Shown here: piece after piece, positions 8,840-20,797 of the stretch
Layout of the letters: each line of letters starts with the position of its first letter
Position numbering within the stretch: position 1 is the first letter of the stretch
Assembly (NCBI GenBank): GCA_001936135.1
Contig: CP012815.1
Span: 930,001 to 994,000 of the forward strand
Length of the DNA: 64,000 bases
Reading direction: 5' to 3'
Source: Saccharomycopsis fibuligera x Saccharomycopsis cf. fibuligera
Lineage: Eukaryota > Ascomycota > Saccharomycetes > Ascoideales > Saccharomycopsidaceae
Position numbers and translations under genes: made by a program
Notes under the pieces: model-generated
The model's database searches: none
Seen by the model: the letters and a program-made list of their open reading frames with translations, nothing else
What the model was told of the DNA's origin: nothing

Positions 8840-11800
8840 TGCTAGAAATGATCATTTAGTTCAATTCAATAAAAAGCCAAAGCCAGAATTTGAAAAAGGA
8901 ATAATATACCTTTGCTGGAAAATGACTAGCTCACAATTCAATTGAGACAAATTGCATGCTGAAATGTGCAATTGTGGGTCATTTTATCTTGGTCAAAAGA
9001 CTTTCATTTTTTATAGCTCAATGAAGCATACTCATCGTACCATAGAATCTCATTATCATCGTACTTTTTAATCTCATAAACTTTGTTTTTCTGACACATA
9101 TATATCATCGTCAGCGATACTTATATTCATCATCTAGTTGAGTTCGTTTTTCTCAAACAAATATACACTAATCAAAAAATCAAACTAGCCTGAATTGCTA
9201 ATGGGGTGAACTGATTATGAAAAGTCGTTCGTTTCGTAGATTTCAACTCGAGAAAGAAAGAAGACTCAAGAGGAGTTGAAAAGAAAAACCACTGTTAAAT
9301 ACTCTTACAGTAATTACTATGAAAATAGCTAACCGAGTAGTATGCTTGAAACTCTGTAAGCGATATAGAACCAACCAGGTGCAGACGTACACAAAACATT
9401 TCACAGATTGTTAAGCGAACAGGTTTAATATAACTGACACAGCTGGAGCCAGCAACACTCGAGAAAGCAAAGCAGACAGTAGACTAGTATCACGACTGCG
9501 GAAAAATACATCCACGATATCTAATTTCAGTTACTCAAACCGCCCTGCCTATTCTTCAGAAAACCACAGGGAATCGTCACGTTGCGCTAAAGTACTGCTA
9601 CAATACAGCGAGCAGAGTGACAAAGACGAGTTTTGGCTGAATTATAAAGGCTACAACAGGCGACACACATTTCCAACAGCTATCTATAAACGGAGAATAT
9701 AATTTTTTTTTAAAAAAAAAAAAAAAAAAAAACGGAAATAGATTTCGATTTTCTAACTACAGTCATAAATACGAAAAGAAAGCTATGATTTCTCGATTGG
9801 GTATCGTAAGAGCTGCTAGCAATGAAACCTTTGAAAGAGAATTACTGCGAATAGAAAACAAGCGAGATCAAACCAGGATCTTGTTTGTTTGTTTTTTTCA
9901 AAATTTGTTTGTTCTCTTGTGTAAATAACTGTTTTGTTGTTTGTTCTTCATGCTTGCTCGTTTTTCTGCTTTGTAACGCTATTTTTAGATCCATGGAACT
10001 AACTGCGATTTGCCTAATTTGATTAAATTCAACAGATTGGGTTTGCTTGTTTGTTTGTTTACAAATTTGAAAGAATAGTGGGATAATAACAACAAGACCG
10101 ACGACTTTGAAGATTGCTCACAGAAATAATGCACTGGGAGCGGCCTGAGCAATTTATGATAATAAGACACGCACAACAGGCTTATTTTCAGTTTGTTACA
10201 ACATGCGTCACCTCTTCTTACAAGCTATCAGCATTATACTATAGGGAGCTCTACAGAAGTGTTTGTTTGCTTAACAAAGGAAGCAAAGGAAGCGCGGTAA
10301 GCTTGTTTATCAATCTATTTATTTAGCCCAGCGACTGTGGCAACAATAGTGTAGTAAAAGTAATCGCTAATTAACAGCGTCGCCGGCTGTAGCTTTCACC
10401 AGCTTTGTGTATCGCAAACTCACAAGCACCAATCAGCGCTTAGGATCCACAGAGTCAAAGAATTCTCGCTCGGTCGGCAATGTCGAAAATGCGACGCGTA
10501 ATACGACAAATAAAAATTTGATTAATAGTGATTAAAAACGGTAAAAAAAAAAAATTAAAATAAAATGAATGCGAAAAAGACGCGAAAAATGCAAAGAAAC
10601 GCACCGTAATTGCAGGTTGTGCCAAACAAGAAAATAGGAACAAAAATAATAATAGAAAGCAGCACTATGATGCAGGCGAAGAGGTTAGGGTTAGGGTTTT
10701 TCAAACATCATGAAGGCCTTTGTAAAACTGGGCGTTAGCGGTTAGGTCGTGCGCCAACTCTAAGCTTATAATTGGCTATTATTAAACCCTTTCCTTTTTG
10801 CTAGCCCATGCACCGGCCATCTGGTAATTGGCTGATTTTTGAATGATGCAAATTTGGCTTTCAGTTTGACTTTTGATTCTCCTACTTGCCGTGTAGATTT
10901 TAATTTTATTGGCGACGGTCGCATACACAACATTTTTTTGCGTGCAATGACGGCGCCAACGGTCATCAAACACCAATAGCGACAGTTTCTCTCTTTCTCG
11001 GTAAATGGTGAATTTTGCTTTTTTTTTTTTTTATTTTTTTTGGTATCGCATACATATGCATGCTTTTATGCATGAAATAATGCCAGTCAATGCCATGCCT
11101 TTAGGCAACTACACTGCAAAATCTTTTCTTTTTTTTTTTCTTTGTTTTTTCCAGCTTTTCTCCTTTGAAAGGCGGCGCTCATAACCCATTTTTCACCGCT
11201 ATGAGAATTTTTCCGACGGGCGTATTATAGTTTGAAGTAAACGGAAAAACTCCGTCGGTGAGTGAGTAAGTGAGTGAGTGAGTGCACTGACTGATGAATT
11301 ATTGGCTCCATAGCGCTAGTAAGCTTCTCTTGCGAAGCGGCAAAGAAGTGAAGCCGGTGTAAACACGCCACTATCGAGCCTGTTTTAGACAAAGGTATTT
11401 AGATGTCTAAATTCTAGACTTGGTTCATCAGCGCATACATTGTGCTGCTGTGCTGCGATGTCAAGGGCCCTTTGTGCTTTGTGCTTTGTGCTTTAGCGAG
11501 GATTTTTAGATCAGAGCAGAAGGAAACAAATCATGGTAATTTGCCAACATGAGGAAAAAAAAAAAAAAAAAAAAAGGAGAAGAAGCTATTTTTTAGAATT
11601 GTAACAGAAGACATGCTATTGAGCTACTGCTGTTTGTTCATCTGTTGAATTAAACAAGCAAAAGCTATAAAAGAAAAATACACAAGGCTCTCTGGTAACC
11701 ATGTTGGTCTTTGAAAGTCTTTCGTGAAACATACGAGAAATCTCGCCAATGTCTCTGCGTCTCAACTGACTTTCAGCACCCGCTCCGAACATTATCATCA

Positions 11801-14800
11801 CGACCCCATACAACTACGAGGAACTGGAACTGTCCTGTAGAACATGCTTCCCCCTTTTGAAAGCCTCGCTTATCGCTTTTTACTCCCATTTTTATAACAA
11901 ATGATGGTAAATCAAAGAATGAATGCATTTACTTGGCCAACTCCCCCTTTTTGTTTTTTGTTTTTTTCCAAACAAACCGTCTAGCTTGTCTTGTCTTGTC
12001 TTGATTTGTTCTTGTTTGTTCTTCTTAGTCTTACCTATGAGTGTCCGATGGCTGCTCCTGCGGTTGAAGACGCGCATCATAATATATCTTGCTTCGCATC
12101 GCTTAAGCGATGTTTCAAAGAAAATATTTCTAACCACTCATGTTCAAGAATTTATTCATGTCGAAAGTTTTGAAGTCTCGGACCGTTAAAGTCTAGATTT
12201 AATACCTGCAAAATCACTACCCTATTTTTTTTTTTTTTTCGTTTTATTTTTTATAGGTGGCTGTCTATGCCAGTCGAGTTCTGCATACCTTCCCCAGAGC
12301 GTTTACAAGTAACTCATATTATATTAAGGGTCTGTGTGCAGCATTACTGCCGTATAAGCTACACAAGTTTCGAGTATCCGCTCTCGATTATAAACTCATA
12401 AACTAAAATAAAATACGATCGAATACGTGATGAAAAGTTCAGAAAATTATGTGGCACCACAGTAAACATCAGTGTAGAGAACTTGAGCTTTAATCAATAG
12501 AAATAAGGTGTCATCAGACTTACCAAGCAAAAATTTTCAGCACCCTTGTTATGCTCGCTCGCTATAATTGGCGCCCCGAAAGGGAGAAGTGATAAGCCGC
12601 TTTTTCTTAACTGGCTGACAAACTGCACCAGTGCAGCCAGCGGCTGCATCTGTGGCTGCATTTAATGCGAATTTACCGCATTTTTATCTGAAGACACCCT
12701 GCAACAGCAGCACAACAACGACGCACGGCAACTGGCAACTAATGCGAGATTATATTCATATAGCCCAAATCTGTATAGCCCCAAAACTGGCTAGCTTTGA
12801 AGAAGAGTCTCCTCGGCGATTATTGTGCAACTTCTTGCAATCTGTTGCGTTTTTTGCATGTCTACTGCACCTACCCACAATGATTTTTGTCAACTAAAGT
12901 GAGACAAGCAGCAGAAGCAAAATGTAGCCAGTCAGCCAGTCAGCCAGTCAGTCACCGAAGCGAAGCGAAGCAGATATTGCCCGTTTTTGTGTAAAATGCA
13001 TGAACGCATGGTAGATCTCCATACGTTTTGATAATGGAAGGCCTGGCCTCGCCTGGCCTTGGCTCGCTCGGAGTATCTAGGAAAATTAGTGTTCCTCGAG
13101 GAAGAAATATCAATATTTCTCGGGGCTCGGGCAAGTGCCATATCAATATTTGTAGCGTCAATTCGGCAATACGGCGCCTTGTTGGTGAATTCACTGAATT
13201 AGATTGGATATTAGAGCGCGGCTCTATTCTATCATTTTGTTTCTCATTCCAATGACCGATGTGTGTCGATTGTATTCGGTTGTGTTTTGTGTTGTTTTGT
13301 TTTGTTTTGTCTTGTCTGGATTGAAAGCAATTAGGTGTCGATATACGAGTAAAGAGTGTTACTGTCGGTGCAATCGCGCACTGCGGATATATTACTCATT
13401 ATTTCAAGCTCTTGAAGCATTGGACTGGAGCGCAATCCTTTACAGCACAGCAGCACAGCAGAACAGCAGCACAGCAGCACAGCTAAGAATAGCCAATGCT
13501 AGCTTCAACGTAAGCAACAACATGGTTAACTGGCTAGCCATGCAGCGGACAATACAATGTATTGCGGCCAACCCCAGTTTATTTTTTCATTTTTCAGAAA
13601 ATAAAAAATAAAAACTAATTAATTAGCTTGCTAACAATCCACATTTGTCAAAATATGACATAAACATCAATTGTTAAAAGGTTTGTCTCATATTAATAAT
13701 AAAGAATAATAAAACACTACGCCATAAAAACTTGTTGGTAGATTTCCAGGTTTGGCGAGTTTTGAAAATTTACAAAACAAGTAATCATGGAGTCCAAATC
13801 GGTGTAGTGAGACTGCCCAGCACGAGCGATGTTCTATTAATTTACTCAACGGTCTTAAAACATGTCTCAAAGCTGGTTTCGTCATTGTCAAACGACTCTG
13901 ACTATTCTACTCAGAAGTAACAATTTTCCTACAAGCTCATCATGATTGGTGGTCCGTGATTGCTCAAGAGAGCTTACCTCCTCCTCCTCCCCCCGCCCAG
14001 TCAAGTGAGCCATTACCGGCATTAACGCTGCTTTCTGGCAAACAGATACACTCGGGCTGTAGATAGATATATCGCATTTCGCGTACGTCAATACTTTTTG
14101 AATTTCTCTTTTACACCCACCCACACTAACAGGTGTTGGTCCAATTGATGTTTCTAAGCAATTGGGATATACAGTGCACTGAACATTCTCTCTCTCAAAG
14201 AAAAAAAAAAAGGTCACTTTCTCACCTGTAACTCTTTATTCAAGTGAAATATACATCTTTGGCCAATTGGCTTTATTGGCTTCGTGAAGCCATGCAGCGC
14301 AGTATGTATGCGCAGCATAATAAGGGGTCCAAACACCCCGTTTGCTCCCTTTTTGCTATTTATTGATTTTTATTCCACTTTTTTCTTTACCCTGTCTAAG
14401 TGAAAAATTGACACGGCGTGCAAGCTTGTGCTAGCGCCGGCGGCAGTGGGCAGTGGCAAAGAGGCAGCAAAGGCACATCCAATCATCGTTGAGTATCGCA
14501 TCGGGCACCCATGTAGAGGGCCGCTTAGCTCAATTCAAGGTTCTGTGCGTATTATGGTTATGGCGCCCTTGCCGCCGCCGCTGCTGCTGCTGCTGCTGCT
14601 GCTGCATATATGCTGACAAGTGGAAATATTTCTACAATCAAAATAAATAGCAGCACAGAAAGAAAACAGACAGAGACGTTCCAGGCCGTTTGCCTCACTG
14701 CGGCAGGGAGAAGCGCTCCCATGTGCCACTAGGCTTCGCAAAGCGTTTGAGTGCACAGTACAGCATGGTACAGCATGACAGTGTGCGAAACTGTGCTACC

Positions 14801-15427
14801 CTGTCACACTCTGCCAATACCTGTTTCTGTCTGCACTACGCTGCAGAAAGCTAGGTTTACCAGCGAGCTTGTTTTGGTTGGACTGGTTTGCAAAATCTAT
14901 AGTTTTGACTATACCGAGGCAGGAGACAGGAAGGAAGCAGGGCAACTTTGCCGCCGACGGCCGTTTTCGTTGCAAAGTATAAAGCATAAAGCACTATTAT
15001 TAATGACTAAGGCCTTGGCCTTGTGTGGGAATACCGATAGCCTAAAACTGGATAGATTTATCTTGTTTTGTTTTGTTTTGTGTTGTCTTGTCAATGGCAA
15101 TGGCAATGGCAATGGCAATGGCAGTGCAAATGCCCAAATGGCTCAAGCTGGGAGTTTGTCTCCTTCCTCCCTATTGGCTGGCCCAGCAGCGGCAATAGTA
15201 CTGGCAGCCGCCACTGACAGAAAGGCAAGCAGCAGTTGGCGCTTACGCTGCAAGCGCTGGGAGGGTCTGGCCGGGGTCTCTCTGGCGCTGCTTCTTTTGT
15301 GTGTTGTTTTACTATGCTGTTTTCGGCAGTGGCTGCATGCGGCAGCAGGATCTGAGGATCTGGTATTCCTTCCCGTTGCAGCGCTTTCGACTCAAATAAT
15401 GCGAAAAAAAAATTAAGTAAAAAAAAA

Positions 15428-15464
<37 letters not shown>

Positions 15465-15837
15465 AATAAACGCACAGTAGAGCGTTGGGTGTGCGTGTGA
15501 GTTAAATCTCCCATCTTGCAAGATGGCATACTTGACCCATCCAGATCTAGAGCAGTAGTCTTCCGAGCACTGTGTGCACATATTTGTATATATATCTCCA
15601 GCCTTTCCCAGGCCTCTCTCTCCCCCTCAGCAAGCTTGTAACGGCTTTCCTTGCAAACTTTGGTAGTCTCTCCAAGATTTTTCACTTGTATACAGAACTT
15701 TGACTGTCGCCACTACTCTTCAATAACACATCCTTTCTTAGTATAGATATACCACACTTTGCTATATTTCTCTCCACACTCTATATTCTGTTCCAGTTCC
15801 ATATAGTGAAATACCATCCACATTCAACGCACACACA
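8840..15837. other. 7 kb gene-poor region with many short tandem repeats
   Basis: No reading frame here resembles a known protein and no tRNA or rRNA is visible. Short tandem arrays are common: GTGA units (about 11259-11285), GTGCTTT x3 (about 11474-11495), CAGCCAGT units (about 12929-12953), GAAGC units (about 12957-12970), CAGCA-type units (about 13442-13485), TTTTG runs (about 13280-13312 and 15063-15085), CTG units (about 14578-14606) and GGCAAT units (about 15092-15122). Poly(A)/poly(T) tracts occur at about 9713-9732, 11558-11576 and 15419-15460. TTAGGGTTAGGG lies at 10685. The right end is presumably the promoter and leader of the gene at 15838, with a TATATATA at 15587-15594. It could also hide noncoding RNAs that cannot be recognised by eye. 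Confidence 0.5.
10685..10696 (+). promoter_or_regulatory. Double TTAGGG, candidate Tbf1 site
   Basis: Two perfect tandem TTAGGG units within GGTTAGGGTTAGGGTTTT. TTAGGG is the core recognised by the Myb-domain factor Tbf1, which in Candida albicans works at ribosomal-protein promoters and in S. cerevisiae at snoRNA promoters. No such gene is visible nearby, so its role is open. Confidence 0.35.
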
Positions 15838-16541
15838 ATGGGAGAACTCAAAAGATCATTCTCCAAAAGAGTAAAGAGCACTCTCACCCTTTCCAATAGA
15901 AACAACAAACAAGTGCCGTCGGAGTTTGACTACGACCTCAAGATGATTACTCCGTGTCACACCTCCGAAGACAACGGAATTCAGTCAATGAAATACGACG
16001 AAATAGACCCAATATCTACAACTGCAACGGCAACCTCCCCAGCCCCAGCCCCAGTAACTGGCAGAGTAAGATCTTCAACAACCAGTTTGCCTGCTCTTCT
16101 AAAAAGAAGCAAGTCTCTTCTCAGCAACAGCAACAACAACAACAACAACAACAGCGCTAATGCCACCAATAACAGCACTGCTAGTGCCTCGAGAAACAAC
16201 TCTGCTGTCTCCGGTACCAGTATTTTCAACTTTGCTTCATCTTCCGGAGTGGTTTCAAAGAGACAGAGTCTTTCCAGCATCAGCGGCTCAATTTTGACTC
16301 CACTTGCCAATCCAATCACTGCAAATGCTACTGCTAGTGCTGCTGCTGTTAATCCTATTAGCGCTAATTCTACTTCCACTGCTTCTGCCAGAGACTCCGT
16401 CAGCCACCATCATCAGTCAATTCTTCAAAGCACAAATTCCATTCATGCTGAGCTAATAAGAGCATTAACAATGGACGATGTGCCAAACAAACAATCTACC
16501 ATCGCTTCTGATAACAAACTCAAAATTAACACTTCATTGCC

Positions 16542-16579
<38 letters not shown>

Positions 16580-17265
16580 ACTCGAAGTTGGACTTGTTGC
16601 CTCCTATTCCTCTCAAGTCGCCTGCTTCAGAAGATCAACTCAGTCCAACTTTGCCATCTCGTTTAACCACCCCAATTTTGGAGCAAGAACCTTTCTTCGC
16701 CTTTCAACAACCACCGCAGCAATCAATGTCAACTTCATCATATTCTGACTCTCCAAAACCACATAGCAGAGCCAATAGTCAAGAACTTGGATTTGCTTTT
16801 GGTTATGGATGCGGTAGCGGAAGACCAATGCTTTCCAGAAGCAGACACAATTCATCAGCCACTTCTTTCAGTTCTCATACCACTAGCAATTATCCAAAGA
16901 CTCCACTAACCATGTCAGACAACAATACCTACAATAGCAATGCTAGTCATTCGTTGTTTTTGAACTATTTGAATGATCCAATGAGCAACAGTGGCAAATT
17001 GGGTCAAGCTACCAATAGCGCTAACGTCGGCGCTAGCGGTTATGCTAGTTATGGTGAAACTGAAGAATACAGCGACAGTGATGCTGATGATATGTTTTGT
17101 GACATGATGGCCTTCAGCATCTTGGATAAAGTTGGCTCTGCTAATGATAATGGCAACCCTCAGGCTAGGGTTAACCGCAAAAGAGTTGACTTGCTGCAAG
17201 CTCAAAATCAAGCTCAAGGTATGGATTACTTTGGGTTCAACAAGAAGACTAATTGGTGTATCTAA
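15838..17265 (+). CDS. Unrecognised 475-residue low-complexity protein
   Basis: The first ATG of a clean 475-codon frame. The N-terminus is basic (GELKRSFSKRVKSTLTLSNR). The middle is Ser/Asn/Ala/Thr-rich with two Asn runs, at about residues 99-105 and 236-247. The C-terminus has an acidic patch, EEYSDSDADDMFCDMMAFSI, then a more ordered tail, GMDYFGFNKKTNWCI. There is no membrane segment, zinc finger or catalytic motif that I can see. Repeated SxxS/SP-type sites suggest a disordered, phosphorylated regulatory protein, but that is inference. The 7 kb of empty DNA upstream is unusual for this genome. In related yeasts, very long upstream regions often precede morphogenesis or cell-fate regulators. 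Function unknown. Confidence 0.85.
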
Positions 17266-19807
17266 TTTATTTTTTATTTTATCTATTTTTTTGCTCATTT
17301 TTGATTTGATTTTCATTCACTCCTTACGATTTTCACGACTTTTGTTCAACTCAACTCACTCATCTTTTTTCAAACAAAATACCATTGCTTCACTTCGCTT
17401 TTACACTTTCATTTATATCCTTTACGACTTGACGATTATCACCACCAGTGTGATTAGTTTACTTTGATTGTTTTATCTTGGTTTACTTTTTGTTTTCTTT
17501 TTTTTTTTTTTTTTTTTTTTTTTTTGCCTCTCCCTTACTTAATCCTTACTATCGATCATTTCGATCTATTTCCATCCTTTCCATTATTTCCCCTTCCTAC
17601 TCTTCAAGTCTTGTCCTATCGTTGTCAAATTTTCAATTGACTACTAATACTACCATTACTATAGAATACTTGGGTTAGTCACTTTGGACACAATCTAGGA
17701 TTTTGCTTTCATTTTTGCTTTGCTTTTGGTTTCTTCATGATAGTTTGGTTTCTTTTAATTCGAGCTAGGATCTCAAATTTAGGAACGAAACAGAATAGAA
17801 GGAGACAAGCAAAGCAAAGTATAAATAAAACACAATAAAATAAAATAAAAACTACAAAAAGGCAAACATAGAAACAAAAACTTTTTGAAAGTTTTGATTC
17901 TGCTTGACTTGTAAGAATATTATTCGTTACTCAAAGCTTACGCAAACTTATCAAAAGCTCTTCTGTTGTTGATGATGATGAGACTCTCGCAGAAAGAATA
18001 GCTGAATTTGGTTGAGCGCCTACGCTAAGCGCCGTTACTAAAATTTCAAGCTGTTGCTATATTTAAGCGCTGCCTGTCATAATATCGACAATAATAATGC
18101 TAATTGCTATAACCGGCTAAATTAATACTGCGATGATTAATCGACTGCGGAGATTAAACGATTTTGAAAATTTTTTGGACGAGAGAGTCCAACTGTACAC
18201 GTTTAGCAACTTTGGAAAACAAAATGTCAACACTTTCTAAAATGAAATTTAGCTTTCCCAAAGACAAAAGAGAGACTTTTGATAATGCGCTCTGTGCTGT
18301 GTTTGAGTTTATGTGTTTCCAGCAACTAACTTACTCGCCTTCAATTTTCTCCATTTTCTTAGATATATTGCCGCTTTGGCAAATTTGAAAACTCAATATG
18401 TGGTAGAATTATATTAGTTCTTCTTGAGATTGTATGCAACCTCTATATAAAGTAACGCACCATGACTTAAAAAAGAATAATCAGTCATCGATTCTTCCAC
18501 CGCTGTGCTCGACCAATCGGTTAATTACGAGGCTATATGGCGCAGTCGTCTGGGACCCAGGGGCCATTTCATTTGGCAAGGTTGTCAATTTTCAACAGAG
18601 ACGGATTCAAGATTGCAGTTTGCGTTAAGCGTTTGTATCTGGTACGTATACGTACACGTACTGCTCAAATCCTCAGCAGCGAATTACATCCATCCATACG
18701 CATTTGCAGCAATATCTAGCGCAGCTCTACTTGAAATGCGTCCCAGCTTCTATTTGGCGAGATACTTTCTCAATCAGTAAAAGCATTCTTTTTTTTACGA
18801 GAAACTGTCTTCCTATATGCCGACGACGACCTACTTTGGAAACAATGCTCCGAGACTTGAGAAAGAATATATTTCATCGCCAAACCCCCTTTAACCCCCA
18901 TTTATGAAAACTTGATGAAAGTCGCTCAAATAGCAGCACTGCAGTATTCTTGGTTAGCCAAGATGCTTACAGTAGTTGAGATATCTGGTTAAACATATGA
19001 CAAAATAAAATAAGATAAAATAAGATGAAATAAAATAAAATCGAGAACCCCTTGATGAAACAACTGCACACTACTGTATCCGTTGAACTTTCTCGTGAGG
19101 AAAACGTACAGTCTTTCTCGTATCTGGACTCACCCATCGCCTGACCTTAGCTTTACTCATTCTAGCTCATTTCAACACATCTCAACTAAACAAAGAAAAA
19201 GAAAAGAAAAGAGCTTTTACAATATGACTCGACAGTCTAAAGCATTTTTTTGTTTCTTTTTTTTGCACTTTTATTTCTCGTTACATACTGCTCAAGCTAA
19301 TCCCCGTCAATTTCATGCGCGCATATATAGACAATACTGACTTTTATTTCAAATGCTATGGCACCATGTTTAATCAAAGACAGCAAACTATATTTGCTTC
19401 TCCGCATACTGTTTGAGAAGTCATCCAACATTTGGATTTGGCTTCTGTTTTGTGTTTAAGCGCCTTTCATTCAGAATAACTGCTAGTAAAGTAGGTCTAA
19501 ATGTAGCTTTTACTTCGAGAAAAAATAATGGAAATAAAGTCGAATGCGACGAGAAACCAAAAAGCTATTTTTGATAATTATTAAATTAACAAAACAAAAC
19601 AGAAGAACAGTGGTAAAAGATTATTAATAGAAACAAACAAAAAAAAAATAAAATAAAAAAAAAACTAAAAAGAAGAGCGTAACAAAAATCAGAAGAAAAC
19701 AATAACAGTAGAAAAAATAAAAGAAAACATTGTAAATAATACAAGCCCACAAAATACAGCCAACACACCAATATTCAAAACCCACACAAAAATATCTGTC
19801 ATCGTTA
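17266..19807. other. Convergent intergenic region, 2.5 kb
   Basis: Lies between two gene 3' ends, so it is unexpectedly long. It has a 28-nt T run (17498-17525), AAAATA/GATAAAATA-type repeats near 17825-17850 and 19003-19040, and a perfect 14-bp palindrome GTACGTATACGTAC at 18642-18655. Reading frames of 60-90 codons show no family resemblance. A stretch at about 18530-18615 has tRNA-like A- and B-box words but no acceptor pairing. Confidence 0.5.
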
Positions 19808-20760
19808 CTATGCATCATAAATACCAATTCTCCCAGTAAGCTTTACCTTATCATTATCATCGCTCAACTCTCCATATCCATAATCCGGCATCCCCACCAC
19901 CAACTTATCATCATAATATCCCAAAGTTACGCCAAACCCACTGTATGTCTCACCAATGCCCTCAATCACCGCATCGTCAATCTCCACCACAAAGTCCTTG
20001 CTATTGTTAATCTTGCTATCTCCACTAACGTTATTATCTTCCACAGCACTGCTCAAAAGTTTAGTAAGGTCAAATTTCCAAAGAGCGCCGCTACTATTCA
20101 ACCTTGGACTGCTAATGTAAACAGTGGTGCTTTTTTCGTTTGGCCTGTCATTGAACTTCGCAATACCATTGAAGCCAAATTTGGAATATCCAAAATCGTA
20201 GCTGAAACTAGTAGTTTTCAAAATGATCTTGTTTATCAATTTGGCAGTTGTCTTCCTTCTTCCTTCATCATCTTTTGTGCTGACGTCGTTTGAATTTTGA
20301 CTTGGATTGTCAATAACGTAAAGATACAAAGAGCCACACTTAATGCATGAGCCAACAGTTTCACTGTGAGCCGCAACTAGGACCCAATCAAGATCCAAGG
20401 TTGCATCGTGTCCTGAAAGCAAAAACTTTGTGCCGAATTGGCCTGAATATTTCGATTTTATTCTCGTGATTTTCGATGACAATGATGAAGCTGCTTGTAT
20501 GTCATAGAACAGTAAAGGCTCACCGCCGCCATGTGGTAATATAAACGAAGGTTTCACCGGGGATTTTTGATCCATTTTGTTACTATTGTTGAATATAGCT
20601 TTGGTTTCATAAGCCAATACCGAGCTGATGCTAGTGACACCCACGTATAAGAACTCACTGCTGGCAGAAATGGTGGAGCCAAAATTTTCAAAACCGTCAG
20701 AAAGTTTGAGTTCATCAGGAATGGTCAAGATTTTTGGATTGAGGTCTTTGTAGTTGACAA

Positions 20761-20797
<37 letters not shown>

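Noticed and set aside
9319-9763. A possible intron (GTATGC near 9340, TTCTAAC-TACAG near 9751) in the gene desert.
   Set aside because: The joined sequence gives no recognisable protein and the flanking frames are short; signals alone are not enough.
14751-15416. A 221-codon plus-strand frame in the gene desert, first ATG at about 14775.
   Set aside because: No conserved motif, contains a GGCAAT-repeat-encoded Asn-Gly run and random-looking Cys/Leu/Ala stretches; the surrounding DNA has the same repeat texture. Likely chance.
18530-18615. TGGCGCAGTCG and GGATTCAAGATT resembling tRNA A and B boxes.
   Set aside because: Spacing is too long without an intron that fits, and the ends do not pair.
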